From assembly GCA_038750655.1 (NCBI GenBank), contig JBCDGZ010000020.1:1-64000 (forward strand): DNA of 64,000 nucleotides. The letters are read 5' to 3'. Of this stretch, positions 1 to 8,277 are shown piece by piece (positions within the stretch are counted from its first letter, which is position 1; every line of letters begins with the position of its first letter). The DNA is from JBCDGZ01 sp038750655 (GTDB lineage Bacteria; Bacteroidota; Bacteroidia; Chitinophagales; Saprospiraceae). The translations under genes were made by a program, and so were the position numbers. The notes beneath the pieces are model-generated. The model ran no database searches. It saw nothing but the letters and a program-made list of their open reading frames with translations, and was not told the origin of the DNA.

Positions 1-341
1 CTCTTACCTTATAGGAAAAATCGCGGTGTCCATTGGCAGAAAACACGGCTCGGACAACTTGGGCTCTGGACGATATACTCAGGTCATCGAGGAGATCACA
101 TTTTACAATTTCTTCATCCAGAGTTCACAAAAAACAAAAAAAATAATATATTTATATTAAACTTCGTCAAATCCATGATATGTTTGGTGAAATGGGCGAA
201 CGGCAAACAAAATTTCAACTTTAACCTAAAAACACTTTGATAATAATTTTAAAAGCCCTAATTTTCCAAAACATTACCATAAGCTCTCGAAGTTAGATTT
301 CTAATGTCATTTCCTAATCCTACTAAAAATCTAATTCTGTT
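1..341. other. Non-coding leader region of the window
   Basis: I recognise no gene here. The stretch is AT-rich, with an A-tract around 128-145. It holds one copy of a dispersed hairpin repeat at 21-57, described separately. No convincing TAnnTTTG promoter element precedes the gene at 342. A gene ending to the left of the window may contribute its 3' flank. Confidence 0.6.
21..57 (+). repeat. Dispersed intergenic hairpin repeat, copy A
   Basis: This 37-nt stretch matches 43795-43831 at 31 of 37 positions by eye and also resembles 21332-21368. Shared core blocks are GGTGTCC, TTGGCAG and ACGGCTCGGAC. Its ends can pair (GTGT with ACAC), as in copy C. It lies outside any gene I can see. Confidence 0.6.
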
Positions 342-611
342 ATGAACATTACCTTCAAGGAATTAAGAAAAATTAAGCACAGCCTCCCCACTGGTAGCAT
401 CAAGCGCATTGCCAATGCTCTTCAAATCGAAGAACAGACGGTACGTAATTATTTCGGCGCTCAGAAGTATGCTAACGGGCAAATCACTGGGAAGCACGTC
501 CAACCTGGACCAGACGGAGGCATCGTCAATCTGAAGGATACACGGATACTAGAGGCTGCAAGACAGATCATTACCCAAGCAAATCAGGACGCCCTCCTTG
601 GCGCTTCCTAA
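342..611 (+). CDS. Small helix-turn-helix-like protein of unknown function
   Basis: An 89-residue soluble protein starting at an ATG. Residues about 19-39 (IKRIANALQIEEQTVRNYF) read like a helix-turn-helix: a short helix, a turn and a recognition-like helix with TVRNYF. A charged middle part and a helical tail follow. No signal peptide or membrane segment is visible. It is monocistronic, followed within 10 nt by a strong hairpin terminator. A small DNA-binding regulator or nucleoid-associated protein is the simplest inference, but I do not recognise the exact family. Confidence 0.6.
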   Translation: MNITFKELRKIKHSLPTGSIKRIANALQIEEQTVRNYFGAQKYANGQITGKHVQPGPDGGIVNLKDTRILEAARQIITQANQDALLGAS

Positions 612-616
612 ATTTT

Positions 617-653
617 AAAAAGGGAAATAATCGCACTGATTATTTCCCTTTTT
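617..653. terminator. Bidirectional intrinsic terminator
   Basis: A 16-bp perfect stem, 617-632 pairing with 638-653, around the 5-nt loop GCACT. The stem ends are an A-run on the left and a T-run on the right, so it can stop both the plus-strand gene ending at 611 and the minus-strand gene ending at 694. Confidence 0.9.
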
Positions 654-693
654 AATTATCCCCTACTCTTGTATTTCGGGCCAAGGCTCTCCT

Positions 694-1428
694 TTACATG
701 TTCAAGTAAAATTCACCGGTCAAAGCGATATAGTCCTCCGTGTAATCATTTCGATTCTCATGCTGTATGATGAGTTCATCGACTTGCTCGTCTCCTCCTC
801 GTTCATGTTCGAACTGTAGGAGCAGCCGTTCTATCTTTTTATCTTTTTTGGGACGCACTTCTGTCATTCGGGTACAGAAGAGGTGATAACGCTCTGCGAT
901 TTCTCGAAACCGCAGGCCTTCGATCAGCGGTAGAATAACGCAAAATCGTCCTTCTTTGCTGAGCAGGCGACGCACTGCGACCAACAGATCGCCGTGGGGC
1001 AGCTTGACGGTATGTCGGATAAGATTGCGGTCGTTTTGATCAGAGAAAGTACCTCCGGAAAAAAATGGAGGGTTGCTGACAATCAGGTCGTAGCGGTTAT
1101 CCGTCTCTCGGGCGTATTGTTGGATGGGAAGATTGTAGGCCGCTAGGCGCTGTGCCCAGGGGGCTTGTTGCATATTGTAGCAGGCTTCCTGCCAGGACAC
1201 CTCATCGATTTCAACGGCGTGAATAGCGGCCTCGACGTTGCGCTGGGCCAGCATGATCGCAATGAGGCCAGTACCGCAACCAATATCGAGGATGGACCGG
1301 GCATCCTGGCAATCGGCCCAGGCCCCAAGCAGTACACCGTCAGTGCCTACTTTCATAGAAGATTCTTCCTGTCGGATAGCAAACTGCTTGAACTGAAAGT
1401 CCTCCCGCTTTTTCTTTTCTTTTAACAT
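694..1428 (-). CDS. trmN6: tRNA1(Val) (adenine(37)-N6)-methyltransferase
   Basis: A 244-residue cytoplasmic class I SAM-dependent methyltransferase. The SAM-binding glycine motif LDIGCGTG is at residues 47-54 and the N6-adenine methyltransferase motif NPPF at 119-122. The N-terminal FQFKQFAI...SMKVGTDGVLLGAW segment is typical of the TrmN6/YfiC family, which methylates A37 of tRNA1(Val). Length and domain order fit the family. It shares a bidirectional terminator with the preceding gene. A TATCTTTG promoter element lies 17 nt upstream of the ATG. Related N6-methyltransferases such as PrmC are less likely because the N-terminal motif and length fit YfiC. Confidence 0.88.
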   Translation of the reverse strand: MLKEKKKREDFQFKQFAIRQEESSMKVGTDGVLLGAWADCQDARSILDIGCGTGLIAIMLAQRNVEAAIHAVEIDEVSWQEACYNMQQAPWAQRLAAYNLPIQQYARETDNRYDLIVSNPPFFSGGTFSDQNDRNLIRHTVKLPHGDLLVAVRRLLSKEGRFCVILPLIEGLRFREIAERYHLFCTRMTEVRPKKDKKIERLLLQFEHERGGDEQVDELIIQHENRNDYTEDYIALTGEFYLNM

Positions 1429-1445
1429 ACTAAGGGGATTTATGG

Positions 1446-1453
1446 CAAAGATA
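1446..1453 (-). promoter_or_regulatory. Putative -7 element (TATCTTTG) for trmN6
   Basis: Reading the minus strand, TATCTTTG matches the Bacteroidota TAnnTTTG consensus exactly, 17 nt before the trmN6 ATG. No clear TTTG lies 19-20 nt further upstream. Confidence 0.45.
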
Positions 1454-1599
1454 AGGGATATGTATTAGAAATAGGTCGAAAATACAGATGTCGAGGTTTA
1501 CAAATCCCTCAAAAAGATTTAGATTAGAGTTTACTTTGTCTGCTGAGAACAGGTTAGAATAGATTTAAGATGTTCTAAATAACGGAAATAAGCTATAGA

Positions 1600-2472
1600 A
1601 TGACGAGTCAGGATAAGAATTCTCCTCTACAACAACTCTGGGATCAACGCATCCTCCAATTTACTTTCTCTTACATCATTGGGGCCTTTGCCGTCGTACA
1701 ACTGATCGACTGGCTTAGCAATCGCTACAACTTCTCACCGGTCTGGACGGACGTCGTCTTCGTCTTCCTCGCAGCACTGGTACCGAGCGTACTGCTGTTC
1801 ACCTACTTCCACGGTCAGGGCAATCTAGACCAGCTCAACCCCACCGTCAAAAAGTTCGTTCCGGCCAATATGGTACTGGCGATCTGCCTAACCTTCTTTC
1901 TCTTCAAAGGCAGCCAACTGGGCGCTACCTCCTCCAAAGTTACCGTAGTCACTGAAGATGGCGAAGAAATTGAGCGGCTGGTTCCCAAAAGCAGTCAAAG
2001 TAAGCGGCTACTCCTCTTTCCACTAGAAGATGTCAATTTCAATGCAGATCAGGGTGCGAATTGGCTGGCCTCCTACTTCTCCGTATTACAGGACGCTGAT
2101 CTGGGCCAGGACAACCGCCTGTTTTCCTTCAATACCTACGACCTGCAATACGAATACGAGCAAAACGGCTATGAATTCGGCCAGCAAGTCCCCCTGTCAG
2201 TCTATCTGAAAATAGCTAAAGACTATCTGACCGATTTCTTTATGACCGGTACATTCAAACAGGAGAACGATCAGTATATGGTAGAGATCGCCTTCTACTC
2301 GACCAATGACGGGAAAGAGTTTTTCAAAAAATCCTATCAGGAAGCGGACTATTTTAACTCATTGATCAGATTTCCGAAGACTTCCGCCAAGCTCTGTACC
2401 TGCGGGAGGCGGATGGCAGCGGGGAGCGCATTGCGGACTTGCCGGCGTCGAATCTGTACTCTCCAAACTTGA
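1600..2472 (+). CDS. Membrane/TPR protein, N-terminal part, interrupted by a frameshift
   Basis: The first 253 or so residues are a plausible protein: a short cytoplasmic N-terminus, two hydrophobic segments around residues 20-75, a third around 95-115, then a soluble domain. This N-terminus resembles the membrane anchor found before TPR regions in adenylate-cyclase-like and TolB/TPR regulators. From about 2359 the frame becomes an Arg/Cys-rich nonsense tail that ends at 2472. The -1 frame opens at 2358 and continues smoothly into the TPR protein 2439-3920. The two parts are therefore best read as one gene of about 773 codons broken by a net -1 frameshift, real or a sequencing error. Confidence 0.7.
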   Translation: MTSQDKNSPLQQLWDQRILQFTFSYIIGAFAVVQLIDWLSNRYNFSPVWTDVVFVFLAALVPSVLLFTYFHGQGNLDQLNPTVKKFVPANMVLAICLTFFLFKGSQLGATSSKVTVVTEDGEEIERLVPKSSQSKRLLLFPLEDVNFNADQGANWLASYFSVLQDADLGQDNRLFSFNTYDLQYEYEQNGYEFGQQVPLSVYLKIAKDYLTDFFMTGTFKQENDQYMVEIAFYSTNDGKEFFKKSYQEADYFNSLIRFPKTSAKLCTCGRRMAAGSALRTCRRRICTLQT

Positions 2473-3920
2473 AAGCACTCAAGCACTATTTCGATGGTCG
2501 CCAGCTCTTCGATGATAATAAACGAGAGAAAGGCATTGCAGAAGTAGAGCAAGCCGTCCAACTGGACCCCAATTTTGCCGAAGCCTACAAGATGCTCGGT
2601 ATCCAGCAGTACCGCAATCAACAGAGTGAGCAGGGCGAAAAATCCTTGGGTAAAGCCATCAGTTTATCCAACACCATCGGCTTGCCAGAGCGCCAGAAGT
2701 TTGACATGCGTTACTACTATTATGCGAAAAATGATCAAGCTAAAAAGACCTTGAACCTGCTCAAGATGTGGAATCAGCTCTATCCTAATGATTATATCCC
2801 CTACTATCGCCTCTATTCCATTTACTCCAACCGCAAAGAGTATAAAGTAGCCGAAGAGTTTGTGATCAAAGCCATTGATAATGGCCATATTGCTCGTTCG
2901 CTGCCTCGGATGGCGACCCTCTGTGCCTTACAAGGGCGCTACGAAGAAGCCCTAGAATACTTGCAGCGGTTCGAACAGGAGTACCCACACAAGGCAAAGA
3001 TCAACACCAGCATGGGCCGTTTGTATCAGCGAATGGGCAAGCTGGATAAGGCGCTGGAATATTTCGAGGCCATACAGCTCTTGCAACCCAATGACCCTTA
3101 TGCAATTGGTAATGTCGCCTATGTTCAAACCAATCTGGGCAATATCGACGAGGCCGAAAAATTGTACCTCGAAGCCCTGAGTAAAGCCAAATTGCCGCAA
3201 GACAGCAGTAGTGTGACCCAGTGGATGCTCTATTTTTACGGTACCATTGGGCAGTTGGAGAATTACGAAAAATACCTCTGGATGACCATCAATACGCGCT
3301 CGACCTTTCGCCCTCCGGCCGAAGCGTACAGCATCTTGGCCTGGTACGATCACATCATCTTCTATGTGCAACACGGCGAGCAAAAACGCTATCGTAGATT
3401 CCTAGACGATTATAATAATCGCTTCACGAGAGGTAATGATAACATGGCTTGTGTCAATAAGCTTACCTTCGCCATGGCGACCCTCAACCTGGAAGAATCC
3501 AAGTTGTACGGTGATCAATGCATAGATTTTTTCGGAGAAGTGGCAGGTAAACATTACGTCTATCTCTTCGATGCGCTCGTGGCGGACATGGAAAAGGATT
3601 ATCCGGAAATGATTGCAAAATTCGAGGCGTTCATTGATGCTACAGGATCGAAGGAGCAGTTTTGGGCGAGCCAGCTCGCCAGAGCCCACCGTCAAAACGG
3701 CGACTTCCAGAAAGCCTACGACATCATAAAGCAATCCTTGATGCTTAGCCCAAATTCGCCAGAACTTTGCTACGAAATGGCCAGGATTTGTTTGGCTATG
3801 GAAAAGAACGAGGAGGCGGTGAAGTACCTACAGACGGCCAATAAGATTTGGCGGAAAGCCGACCCTCGCTTTAAGCCTGCTCAGGAGGTTCGGGAGAAGC
3901 TGGCGGAGCTGGCGGGATAG
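2439..3920 (+). CDS. TPR-repeat protein, C-terminal part of the frameshifted gene
   Basis: The ATG at 2439 gives 493 residues, but the frame is open and protein-like from 2358 (ISEDFRQALYLREADGSG), so this is probably the continuation of the gene at 1600. It contains repeated helical pairs of TPR type: EVEQAVQLDPNFAEAYKMLG near the start, GRLYQRMGKLDKALEYFEAI, AIGNVAYVQTNLGNIDEAEK, and a final set near the C-terminus. TPRs mediate protein-protein contacts. The last 50 bp overlap antisense with the 3' end of the minus-strand gene at 3871-4779. If the ATG at 2439 were really used, it would be a soluble TPR protein without an anchor. Confidence 0.7.
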   Translation: MPASNLYSPNLKALKHYFDGRQLFDDNKREKGIAEVEQAVQLDPNFAEAYKMLGIQQYRNQQSEQGEKSLGKAISLSNTIGLPERQKFDMRYYYYAKNDQAKKTLNLLKMWNQLYPNDYIPYYRLYSIYSNRKEYKVAEEFVIKAIDNGHIARSLPRMATLCALQGRYEEALEYLQRFEQEYPHKAKINTSMGRLYQRMGKLDKALEYFEAIQLLQPNDPYAIGNVAYVQTNLGNIDEAEKLYLEALSKAKLPQDSSSVTQWMLYFYGTIGQLENYEKYLWMTINTRSTFRPPAEAYSILAWYDHIIFYVQHGEQKRYRRFLDDYNNRFTRGNDNMACVNKLTFAMATLNLEESKLYGDQCIDFFGEVAGKHYVYLFDALVADMEKDYPEMIAKFEAFIDATGSKEQFWASQLARAHRQNGDFQKAYDIIKQSLMLSPNSPELCYEMARICLAMEKNEEAVKYLQTANKIWRKADPRFKPAQEVREKLAELAG

Positions 3921-4779
3921 AACGCTCGTAGAGGATGGTGGCGCTAGCCAGGTTGACCAATTTGCTGCCTATCCGCAACCATACGAAGAGCTGTCCAATG
4001 ACAAAGGCAATAAGCAAAGTCGCTCCGCTGTTGATCTTCCCCGTTTTGTTGTACAGCCAATAGGCATAAGCCAGTAGAAAGAAACCTACTGCATTGAGCA
4101 AATAAAGGAAGAAAACGGAACCCAAATTCCGAACAACCCACCCCACAGACTTCCAGATCGGCAGGGTCAAAAACGTAGGGTCCTCCCGTACAATGCGCAC
4201 CTTGATATAATCCTGAACCATGAGGACTAAGGCGGTTAGTAATAAATAGATAGGCGCTAGTACTTGAAAGGTGCTGACCAGCACCAATTCGCTTTCGAAT
4301 TCTCCGGGGCCGCTGCCGGTCAGCGCCGCAAATAGCCCTACGAACATGGTGAATAATAGGATATGTACGCCGAGAAAATAGGCCGTCAGCCGAAAGATTC
4401 GCCAAAAATAGTAGGCACAGGAGCGGCAGAAGTCACCGAAGCGAAAGCGTTCTTCGCGATTTTTAAACACCTCTAAAACCCCTCCGGTTAGAAAAATCCA
4501 GAGCAAAAAGAACAGGCCGACTTGTATCCAGGATTGATTGATAATCACCGAAATACCCTCGCCGTACTCGTGCATTATATCGTTGTAAACGGTGTAGTCA
4601 AAATCGGGAAGAATCTTCTGCAAAGACAAGGAATTGCCCAGGCGTTCATCCAGCAAATGGAGCAGCGGAAGGGTACAGATAAAGGCGATGAGGAAGTTGA
4701 AGAAAAATAAGATCGCCCACATTTTTATCTTCCGAAAGCTGTACCACCAGCCACTAAAGTATGCTCGTATAGATTTCAT
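3871..4779 (-). CDS. Multi-pass membrane protein of unknown function
   Basis: A 302-residue protein with about six hydrophobic segments (near residues 22-42, 85-105, 130-152, 165-188, 215-240 and 247-270). The long loop between the first two contains DFDYTVYNDIMHEYGEG. The C-terminus is proline-rich (PPAPPASPEPPEQA), and this tail is encoded antisense to the end of the TPR gene on the other strand. It starts 4 nt after the stop of the upstream metallopeptidase gene, so the two are probably co-transcribed. I do not recognise a family. Confidence 0.7.
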   Translation of the reverse strand: MKSIRAYFSGWWYSFRKIKMWAILFFFNFLIAFICTLPLLHLLDERLGNSLSLQKILPDFDYTVYNDIMHEYGEGISVIINQSWIQVGLFFLLWIFLTGGVLEVFKNREERFRFGDFCRSCAYYFWRIFRLTAYFLGVHILLFTMFVGLFAALTGSGPGEFESELVLVSTFQVLAPIYLLLTALVLMVQDYIKVRIVREDPTFLTLPIWKSVGWVVRNLGSVFFLYLLNAVGFFLLAYAYWLYNKTGKINSGATLLIAFVIGQLFVWLRIGSKLVNLASATILYERSIPPAPPASPEPPEQA

Positions 4780-4782
4780 GTA

Positions 4783-6804
4783 TCAGATTAAAAAGGTGGT
4801 TGATTGCATAATATTTTGTACCCACATCATAAAAATGCCTCCGTATTTAAGTATCCCCGTCTTGGGCTGCTCCACCACCAGGCTGTTGTTGATGAAATTG
4901 CGGTCCATGTAATTCTTGTTCTCAGGATCAATGGCAACCGAATGGACCTTCGATGGCCCAGAATAATTGTACCCATAACTGCGGTCCTTACCGTTCCACC
5001 ATTCCTTACGTTGCTCCCCATTTTCGAAAGTGATCACCACTTCTACCGGTATGATCATATCCCCCCGGCGATGTAGGATCACTTCGGATTCATAAATTGC
5101 ATTCTCCGGCACCTCTCCTTGCCCCGGCTGTTCGACCCTCACCCACTCATTATCCGCTCCAAACACCCCATTGCGTTCCTTCCGCAGCTCATTGCTGATC
5201 GAAGCCACTGCATAATCGCAGACCTCCGTACCGTAGAGCACCTGATCAAAAAACCAGTTCATATCCGGCCCGAAACGATCACCATGACAGTCCTTCACCA
5301 CCTCATTGACGACGTCCGTAAAATCAGTACCGCAGGGATGCTTGAATTTCCAGCGTTGAAAGTATGTCCGCATAATATTCATCATACACTCCTCTCCTAC
5401 CAGCCCTTCGAGCGTCCGCAGCCACAGCATAGGCTTGGTGTAGCTCATCGTGCTGTAGCCCCCGTGCACAAACTCCCAAGCAGGGCGAGCCACCTCGGCA
5501 ATCTGAGGATGCTCCAGGCTCCACATGCGCCCCCGGTCAAATTCGAACGCACCAGCATGAAAACCGATAAACTCAAAGGTCGATTCCTTCTCTCCGTAGT
5601 ATTTGTCCATAATTTTCCCCTCAAAATAAGAGGTCAACCCCTCGTCCAACCAAGCTTCCTCTTGTTCATTACTAGCCACCATCTGCATGAAGTACTGGTG
5701 AATGAATTCGTGGACGGTGAGAATTTCTGGGGTACGCAGCCAGTTGGGAATGCCGTAAAGTCCAGTGGTGGTGATCAGGGTGGGGTATTCCATGCCGGAG
5801 CTGCCGATGCCGTGTAGTGGGGGAATGACGATGGTCAGGGTGGAATAAGGATATTCACCGATGTGTTGATCGAAATATTCCAGCGATTGCTTGAGGGCTT
5901 TGATATTGCGATCAGCGAGGTAGTAGTGCTGGGGATAGACCAGCACGCGAATATCGACGGATTTCCACTTATCGGTGACTTCTACAAAGCCCGGTGAAGC
6001 CGTCCAGGCAAAATCGATGACATCTTCAGCGCGGTAGTAGTAGGTCTTGAGGGCACCCTTGTCTTCAACCGATTGGAGGACGCCGCTGGCTCCAACCACC
6101 ATATTGGCGGGCAGGGTGATGTCAATATTATACAGTCCAAAATCGGCGTAAAACTCGGTTTGGGAGTGAAACTGGTGGCAGTTCCACTGGCCTTCCTTGG
6201 CAAAGCGCATCCCTGCGGGTTCGTAGACCCCCAACTTAGGAAACCATTGCACCATAAAGTAATAATCCCGGTTGTAGCCCGTACGGGCAAAGATGACCGG
6301 AATCTTAGCGGTGAATTCAATGTCTACTGTTGTTCTTTGGTAGGGTAAAACAGGCTCCTTGAGCGGTACGCGAATCACCGTGCGATCATGTTCATTGTCA
6401 TCATTGGGCTGAATAAATTCAATGGCTTTCGTCAGGTCATTCCCCTTCGCATCCGTCATCTTCTCAATTTTCGACCAACCCCAGTAATTCACCTGATGGA
6501 TGTCTTCGCCCTGAATAAAGGGAGCTGAGCGCCGGGAGTCCTTGAGCCAGGTCGAGTAATTGTTGCGGTAGGCATTATAGTAGAGGTGAAAACGCAGTTC
6601 CCGCACGGTATCGCCGCTGGGATTATGCCAATACAGTTTTTCCTGCCCGTAGATCATTTTCCGCGTCGTATCCAACTCAACGCTGATGTCGTAACTAGCG
6701 GTTCGGGGAGAGAGGGGGTTGGGAAACAGCTCCGCCTGCGCTTGGAGGCTACTGCCCCACCAGCAAAAAAAGAAGGCTGCTGTCAGCGAAAAGTTCAACT
6801 TCAT
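4783..6804 (-). CDS. Exported M1-family (aminopeptidase N-like) metallopeptidase
   Basis: A 673-residue protein with a Sec signal peptide (hydrophobic core followed by LQAQA). The zinc site HEFIH lies at about residue 365, and after exactly 18 residues comes the third ligand Glu in WLDEG, the HExxH-x18-E pattern of gluzincin family M1. GMEYP upstream matches the substrate-binding G-x-M-E-N region, with Tyr in place of Asn. The N-terminal part is the beta-rich domain typical of M1 enzymes. It probably cleaves peptides in the periplasm or at the surface. It is the first gene of a two-gene unit with the membrane protein 3871-4779. There is no T9SS sorting domain at its C-terminus. Confidence 0.85.
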   Translation of the reverse strand: MKLNFSLTAAFFFCWWGSSLQAQAELFPNPLSPRTASYDISVELDTTRKMIYGQEKLYWHNPSGDTVRELRFHLYYNAYRNNYSTWLKDSRRSAPFIQGEDIHQVNYWGWSKIEKMTDAKGNDLTKAIEFIQPNDDNEHDRTVIRVPLKEPVLPYQRTTVDIEFTAKIPVIFARTGYNRDYYFMVQWFPKLGVYEPAGMRFAKEGQWNCHQFHSQTEFYADFGLYNIDITLPANMVVGASGVLQSVEDKGALKTYYYRAEDVIDFAWTASPGFVEVTDKWKSVDIRVLVYPQHYYLADRNIKALKQSLEYFDQHIGEYPYSTLTIVIPPLHGIGSSGMEYPTLITTTGLYGIPNWLRTPEILTVHEFIHQYFMQMVASNEQEEAWLDEGLTSYFEGKIMDKYYGEKESTFEFIGFHAGAFEFDRGRMWSLEHPQIAEVARPAWEFVHGGYSTMSYTKPMLWLRTLEGLVGEECMMNIMRTYFQRWKFKHPCGTDFTDVVNEVVKDCHGDRFGPDMNWFFDQVLYGTEVCDYAVASISNELRKERNGVFGADNEWVRVEQPGQGEVPENAIYESEVILHRRGDMIIPVEVVITFENGEQRKEWWNGKDRSYGYNYSGPSKVHSVAIDPENKNYMDRNFINNSLVVEQPKTGILKYGGIFMMWVQNIMQSTTFLI

Positions 6805-6942
6805 AGTCTCTGGGTTTTTTCGCGCCTAAATGAGTGGACGAATTTACCAAAAAACACGGGTAAGAAAAATCGCTTCTGGATAAAAATCGGACTTCAATAC
6901 CGGCTTTTTGTAATACTCAAAAGGCTAATTTAAAAATATCAA

Positions 6943-6978
6943 TGTATGCACGTATACAGGAAATAATTGCTATATTTG
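6943..6978 (+). promoter_or_regulatory. Putative promoter of the dodecin-like gene
   Basis: TATATTTG at 6971-6978 fits the Bacteroidota -7 consensus exactly, 29 nt before the ATG at 7008. Where a -33 box would be expected there is an inverted repeat, TGTAT at 6943-6947 and ATACA at 6954-6958, which could be an operator. The promoter reading is inference from consensus. Confidence 0.5.
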
Positions 6979-7007
6979 ATTTTCGCAACCTCTAAAACCT
7001 ACAAATT

Positions 7008-7271
7008 ATGTTAGCCAAACACAGCGCCGAACACCAGGACGTTATCCGAATCATTGGTTCCTCTCCAAACAGTTTTGACGAAGCCGTTAAAAACGGTATT
7101 GCGACCATTAAGGAAGGCCACGAAGGAACACCAAGAGCCAAACTGGACTTCATTACTTTTGAAGTGGTGCAATTGCAAGGTACTATCAAAGACAGCACGG
7201 AAGTAGCTTTGTACCAAGCTGTCCTCGACGTTGTAGGTGTCCATCACCACCACGATCACGATCATAAGTAG
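7008..7271 (+). CDS. Dodecin-domain protein with a histidine-rich tail
   Basis: An 87-residue soluble protein. The pattern IIGSSPNSFDEAVKNGI, then FEVVQLQGTIKD, then a final strand matches dodecin, a small dodecameric flavin-binding fold. The family Trp that stacks on the isoalloxazine ring (two residues before the Glu of the EVV strand) is Thr here, in ITFEVV. The spacing between helix and second strand is also longer than usual, because of the insert KEGHEGTPRA. The last residues are HHHHDHDHK, a natural His/Asp cluster that could bind metal. It is monocistronic, with its own promoter-like element and terminator. Flavin binding should not be assumed. Confidence 0.75.
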   Translation: MLAKHSAEHQDVIRIIGSSPNSFDEAVKNGIATIKEGHEGTPRAKLDFITFEVVQLQGTIKDSTEVALYQAVLDVVGVHHHHDHDHK

Positions 7272-7320
7272 CCAATGAGCCGGGGATTCCCAGCTATCAA
7301 ACACAACCTAAACCATACTA

Positions 7321-7350
7321 AGCCATTGCTTCACGCAATGGCTTTCTAAT
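7321..7350 (+). terminator. Intrinsic terminator after the dodecin-like gene
   Basis: Perfect 9-bp stem AGCCATTGC/GCAATGGCT (7321-7329 with 7335-7343), 5-nt loop, then a T-rich tail. Confidence 0.85.
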
Positions 7351-7452
7351 TTTATTTAGATGTCTATTTTTTTGCGATTTCTACATCCTCAGAAAATTAC
7401 AACTGAGTAAAATATCACTCTAATAATCGCTCAGAATATTTTCACTTAAAAA

Positions 7453-7486
7453 AAATTGTTTTACCGCTCAAAACAATTTATCTTGA
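7453..7486 (+). promoter_or_regulatory. Promoter with a perfect inverted repeat, upstream of the helical-protein/AAA+ genes
   Basis: TTG at 7456-7458, a 20-nt spacer and TATCTTGA at 7479-7486 form a Bacteroidota-type promoter. A perfect inverted repeat with 10-bp arms, AAATTGTTTT (7453-7462) and AAAACAATTT (7470-7479), with a 7-nt spacer, covers the -33 box and reaches the -7 box. This is where a dimeric repressor would block polymerase. The TTG at 7456 is thus better read as promoter than as a start codon. Confidence 0.55.
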
Positions 7487-7512
7487 CTGCCGAATCAACT
7501 GTTGAAACACTA

Positions 7513-8214
7513 ATGAAAAAGCAAGCCACCAATCGCCAATATAACTTTCCGGATGCCGACCTCTATTTGCAGTGCATGGAAAGGATCAAATACGCCGCCC
7601 GCGATCTCAAACGCTTCGAGCAATACGGCTACACCGCCCAACGACTAAAAAGCTTCCAGGCCCTCTGCGACAAGTTCCGCAAACTGCCCGACGATGATGA
7701 GCTGGTGGGCGACCAGATGCTGACCACCGAAAAGAAATACCAGGCCGCAGAAAAGCTCAAAACGGCCATCCGCTCCATCATGACGCGCGTAGCCATCAAG
7801 TACAGCAATCGCTCTGGGCGCTACCGCAAGTTCGGCACTGCCAAAATGGGCGATATGACCGACGCCCAACTGCTGTTCTGCGGACGGCGGGTAGCCCGGG
7901 TGGCCCGCCAGCAGATCGACTTCCTGGCCGACGTAGGGGTCAACGAAAGCAATATCACCCGGGTGACGGAGGCCTGCCGCAATTTTGAAAATGCCCTCAA
8001 TATCCAACAAGATAAAGTCGCCGACCGGGATATTTCGGTGGAGCGCCGGGTGGAACAGGGCAATAAACTGTACACGGAGATGATTGTGCTTTGCAACGTC
8101 GGAAAGGATATTTGGGCAGAATCTGACCCCGTTAAATACGAGCAGTATGTCATTTACGAAAGCAATAATGAACAAAAAAAGGCCCGCAAAGTCCGGGAGC
8201 AGAAAGAAAAGTAG
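7513..8214 (+). CDS. All-helical protein of unknown function, partner gene of the AAA+ ATPase
   Basis: A 233-residue soluble protein. The ATG at 7513 is chosen because the only earlier in-frame start (TTG 7456) lies in the promoter. The sequence is charged and helical, with no signal peptide. Two halves look alike: residues about 17-90 (CMERIKYAARDLKRFEQYGY, then TTEKKYQAAEKLKTAIRSIM) and about 114-205 (CGRRVARVARQQIDFLADVG, then SVERRVEQGNKLYTEMIVLC). This suggests a duplicated helical bundle. The C-terminus is a Lys/Glu-rich tail. It lies 63 nt upstream of the AAA+ gene on the same strand and is probably co-transcribed. A substrate or adaptor of that ATPase is an inference. I do not recognise the family. 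Confidence 0.7.
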   Translation: MKKQATNRQYNFPDADLYLQCMERIKYAARDLKRFEQYGYTAQRLKSFQALCDKFRKLPDDDELVGDQMLTTEKKYQAAEKLKTAIRSIMTRVAIKYSNRSGRYRKFGTAKMGDMTDAQLLFCGRRVARVARQQIDFLADVGVNESNITRVTEACRNFENALNIQQDKVADRDISVERRVEQGNKLYTEMIVLCNVGKDIWAESDPVKYEQYVIYESNNEQKKARKVREQKEK

Positions 8215-8277
8215 GACAAAACTTCGGCATCAATTGTTATCTTTACAACATCTACCAAATGTTGATCCGTCGCTACT

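Noticed and set aside
2355..2375. Programmed -1 ribosomal frameshift in the TPR gene
   Set aside because: The heptamer in the zero frame (T TTT AAC) is not a proper slippery site, and the -1 frame hits TAA at 2355-2357. A mutation or sequencing error is simpler.
7456..7512. TTG start giving 19 extra residues to the helical protein
   Set aside because: The TTG lies in the -33 box and inside the palindrome; the ATG at 7513 follows the promoter properly.
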